DNA from: Phoronis australis
Taxonomy: Eukaryota; Phoronida; Phoronidae
Reading direction: 5' to 3'
Assembly: GCA_002633005.1 (NCBI GenBank)
Contig: NMRA01000635.1
Span: 85,007-149,006, forward strand
DNA length: 64,000 nt
The translations under genes were made by a program, and so were the position numbers. The notes beneath the pieces are model-generated. The model saw only the letters and a list, made by a program, of their open reading frames with translations. It was not told the DNA's origin and did not search any database. This document shows positions 62,735 through 64,000 of this stretch, piece by piece. How positions within the stretch are numbered: position 1 is the stretch's first letter; each line of letters opens with the position of its first letter.

Positions 62735-64000
62735 CTGAAATAAAACCAAAATAATGCGGAAGTTATTTTTAGGGAAATAACAAAACTGAGGGGACAATGT
62801 CTTTGACAAGAATAGTCATTAATTGAGAGACTTTGAATAAGCAGTTAACCATGTAAAACACATTTTTGTTACATACAATTAAGTCAATGCCAAGTCTGAA
62901 GAAATATTAGAACAATCATTTTAAATGTGAATTCAAAGAGAAGAGGTAAGGGTGGGAGGGGAGGATGAAGGGAGATGGAGAGGCACTGAGGGATAGAGCG
63001 TCAGGGAGGGGGGGGGCGAGTTTTACATTTGGCTGAAATGACAACACTGGAAACAAAACTAATTCCCACATTTCATAATAAGAAAGCCTATGCTTTTTGC
63101 AACAAAATTACATAATCGGAACATAACGTTTGAGTTAATTTTACTTGAATTAAGTTGCTATCCCAGGAATAATCTTTAGTGATTTACATGACTTAAACCT
63201 CCAATTTGTACAGAGGAGAGCAACGACAAACAAAGGGTCTGAAGAAGACTGACACTCGTTTTAATTCTATACCTTTTATTTTACTAGAAGATCGTGCTTG
63301 ATTGACCCATGAGGTCAGGCCAGTGATGATGTAAGTTGTTTACAATATAGCATACTTAGGTGGGTAGATTTCCTAAACCCCACTCAAAATCCTGGGACAC
63401 CCTCGCATATTCCCCAGTGGTGAAATATACTTCATTTACAAGAAACACAATCAAATGTAGCTTTTGTCTCAAATCTGCCACTACCACATAGTTCTTGGGA
63501 GAGTACATTGTTTGAGTGATGTGGTGAATCTACAGTGAGTGATAGGGCTTTAATTGTCTCTTACATGGGTCACAAGGGTACTGAATTTTGAGAACCAATT
63601 TGATGCCCCTAATTCTGTGGAGAAAACTGGTTTTCAAAACTAGTGACCCCTGTAAGTGAGAGTAGTAATAACAAGAGCATGCTAAGTAATGTTCTGCACC
63701 CATGACCACAGCTGCCAACAGCTGTCAAATTCCATGAAAATCTGACAAGGACCAAGATACAGAATAACTAAAAAATAAAATGAGAATGCTCGGAGGGGCG
63801 ACACTTGGCGAAATTGACTGAAAAGAAATTGATGATGACAATTTATTATTTATTTATTATTGCGATATTTAAAATGAGGGTGGCACTGCTTTCCAAGACG
63901 ATGATGAAGATGGTAGCGAAGATGAACATGGTGATAACAATCATATGATGAATGAAGATGTCAGAAATCAGTAAGAAATATAAGGTGAATATTATATATA
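62735..64000. other. Intronic sequence upstream of E1, with purine-rich tract
   Basis: 62936-63021 is almost pure A/G on the plus strand (GGGTGGGAGGGGAGGATGAA, then AGGGAGGGGGGGGGCGAG), able in principle to form triplex or quadruplex DNA. A (TTATTTA) run is at 63840-63860. No further exon of the gene could be identified here. Confidence 0.45.

Larger units (their letters stand above)
58248..61704 (+). mobile_element. Kolobok-like transposon K2c carrying an R1 insertion
   Basis: TTAA at 58248-58251 and 61701-61704 flanks AGGAGAATGCCACCC and GGGTGGCATGCTCCT. Left part (58252-58885) and right part (60707-61700) align with K2a and K2b. R1 copy D occupies 58886-60706, inserted in the sequence that reads CAATACTTATATAAAACTGA in K2a. 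Contains a decayed THAP start on the plus strand (about 58415-58620) and the second ORF on the minus strand. The extra interior segment shared with K2b is mostly present at 60710-61300, but its ORF part is deleted. Confidence 0.87.

Overview
This is animal (metazoan) nuclear DNA. Coding exons are short, bounded by GT/AG and spread over long AT-rich introns. The introns are full of transposons, minisatellites and microsatellites, and there are two assembly gaps (23454-23950 and 43361-44071). F-type lectin, kringle and many fibronectin III (FN3) modules in one protein, together with THAP/TTAA (Kolobok-type) transposons, a Penelope-like element, mariner and LINEs, suggest a marine invertebrate. 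A deuterostome such as a hemichordate or amphioxus is my best guess, at low confidence.

One host gene can be supported. It lies on the minus strand, runs from about 62.7 kb down to 1.4 kb and leaves the window at both ends. I resolve 19 exons (4132 nt, about 1377 codons) whose splice phases join into one uninterrupted reading frame. In protein order it encodes F-type lectin 1 (E1-E2), kringle (E3), F-type lectin 2 (E4-E5), an unrecognised beta-rich module (E6-E7), then an FN3 chain: E8, E9+E10, E11, E12, E13, E14, E15+E16, E17+E18 and the start of another at E19. This is a secreted or, more likely, receptor-type ectodomain; the signal peptide exon and any membrane or catalytic part lie outside the window. 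Lectin 1 keeps the complete fucose-binding signature; lectin 2 has lost it. E11-E12 and E13-E14 form an A-B-A-B duplicated FN3 pair.

Everything else is intronic and mostly mobile. A 1.6-1.8 kb repeat, called R1 here, occurs at 4.06-5.84, 15.68-17.29, 30.56-32.25 and 58.89-60.71 kb, with a fragment at 46.6 kb. Each full copy carries a regular array of sites matching the CTCF core consensus, roughly 40 in the window. Kolobok-like transposons (TTAA target duplications, THAP-domain ORF) occur as K1 (35.7-37.65 kb) and K2a/b/c (7.8-8.9, 24.5-26.5, 58.25-61.7 kb). All are internally deleted forms that keep the start of a THAP ORF and, convergent to it, the start of a second ORF. In K1 that second ORF carries a Cys motif like the P2X7 intracellular region. 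K1 sits inside the reverse-transcriptase frame of a CR1/L2-like LINE, and R1 copy D sits inside K2c.

Other elements: a dead mariner (12.56-13.86 kb), an L1/Tx1-like LINE end (20.5-21.4 kb), a Penelope-like remnant with GIY-YIG motif (49.27-50.3 kb), a foldback-like element with ~330-bp inverted ends (50.34-52.99 kb), a gap-split terminal-inverted-repeat element (43.03-44.20 kb) and tRNA-like SINE pieces. Two small minisatellites, beside E13 and E16, are tandem copies of the exon's own splice site. A CRE/octamer/TATA cluster at 27.73-27.81 kb may be a plus-strand promoter inside the 18.9-kb intron. No rRNA gene, CRISPR array or intact tRNA gene was seen.
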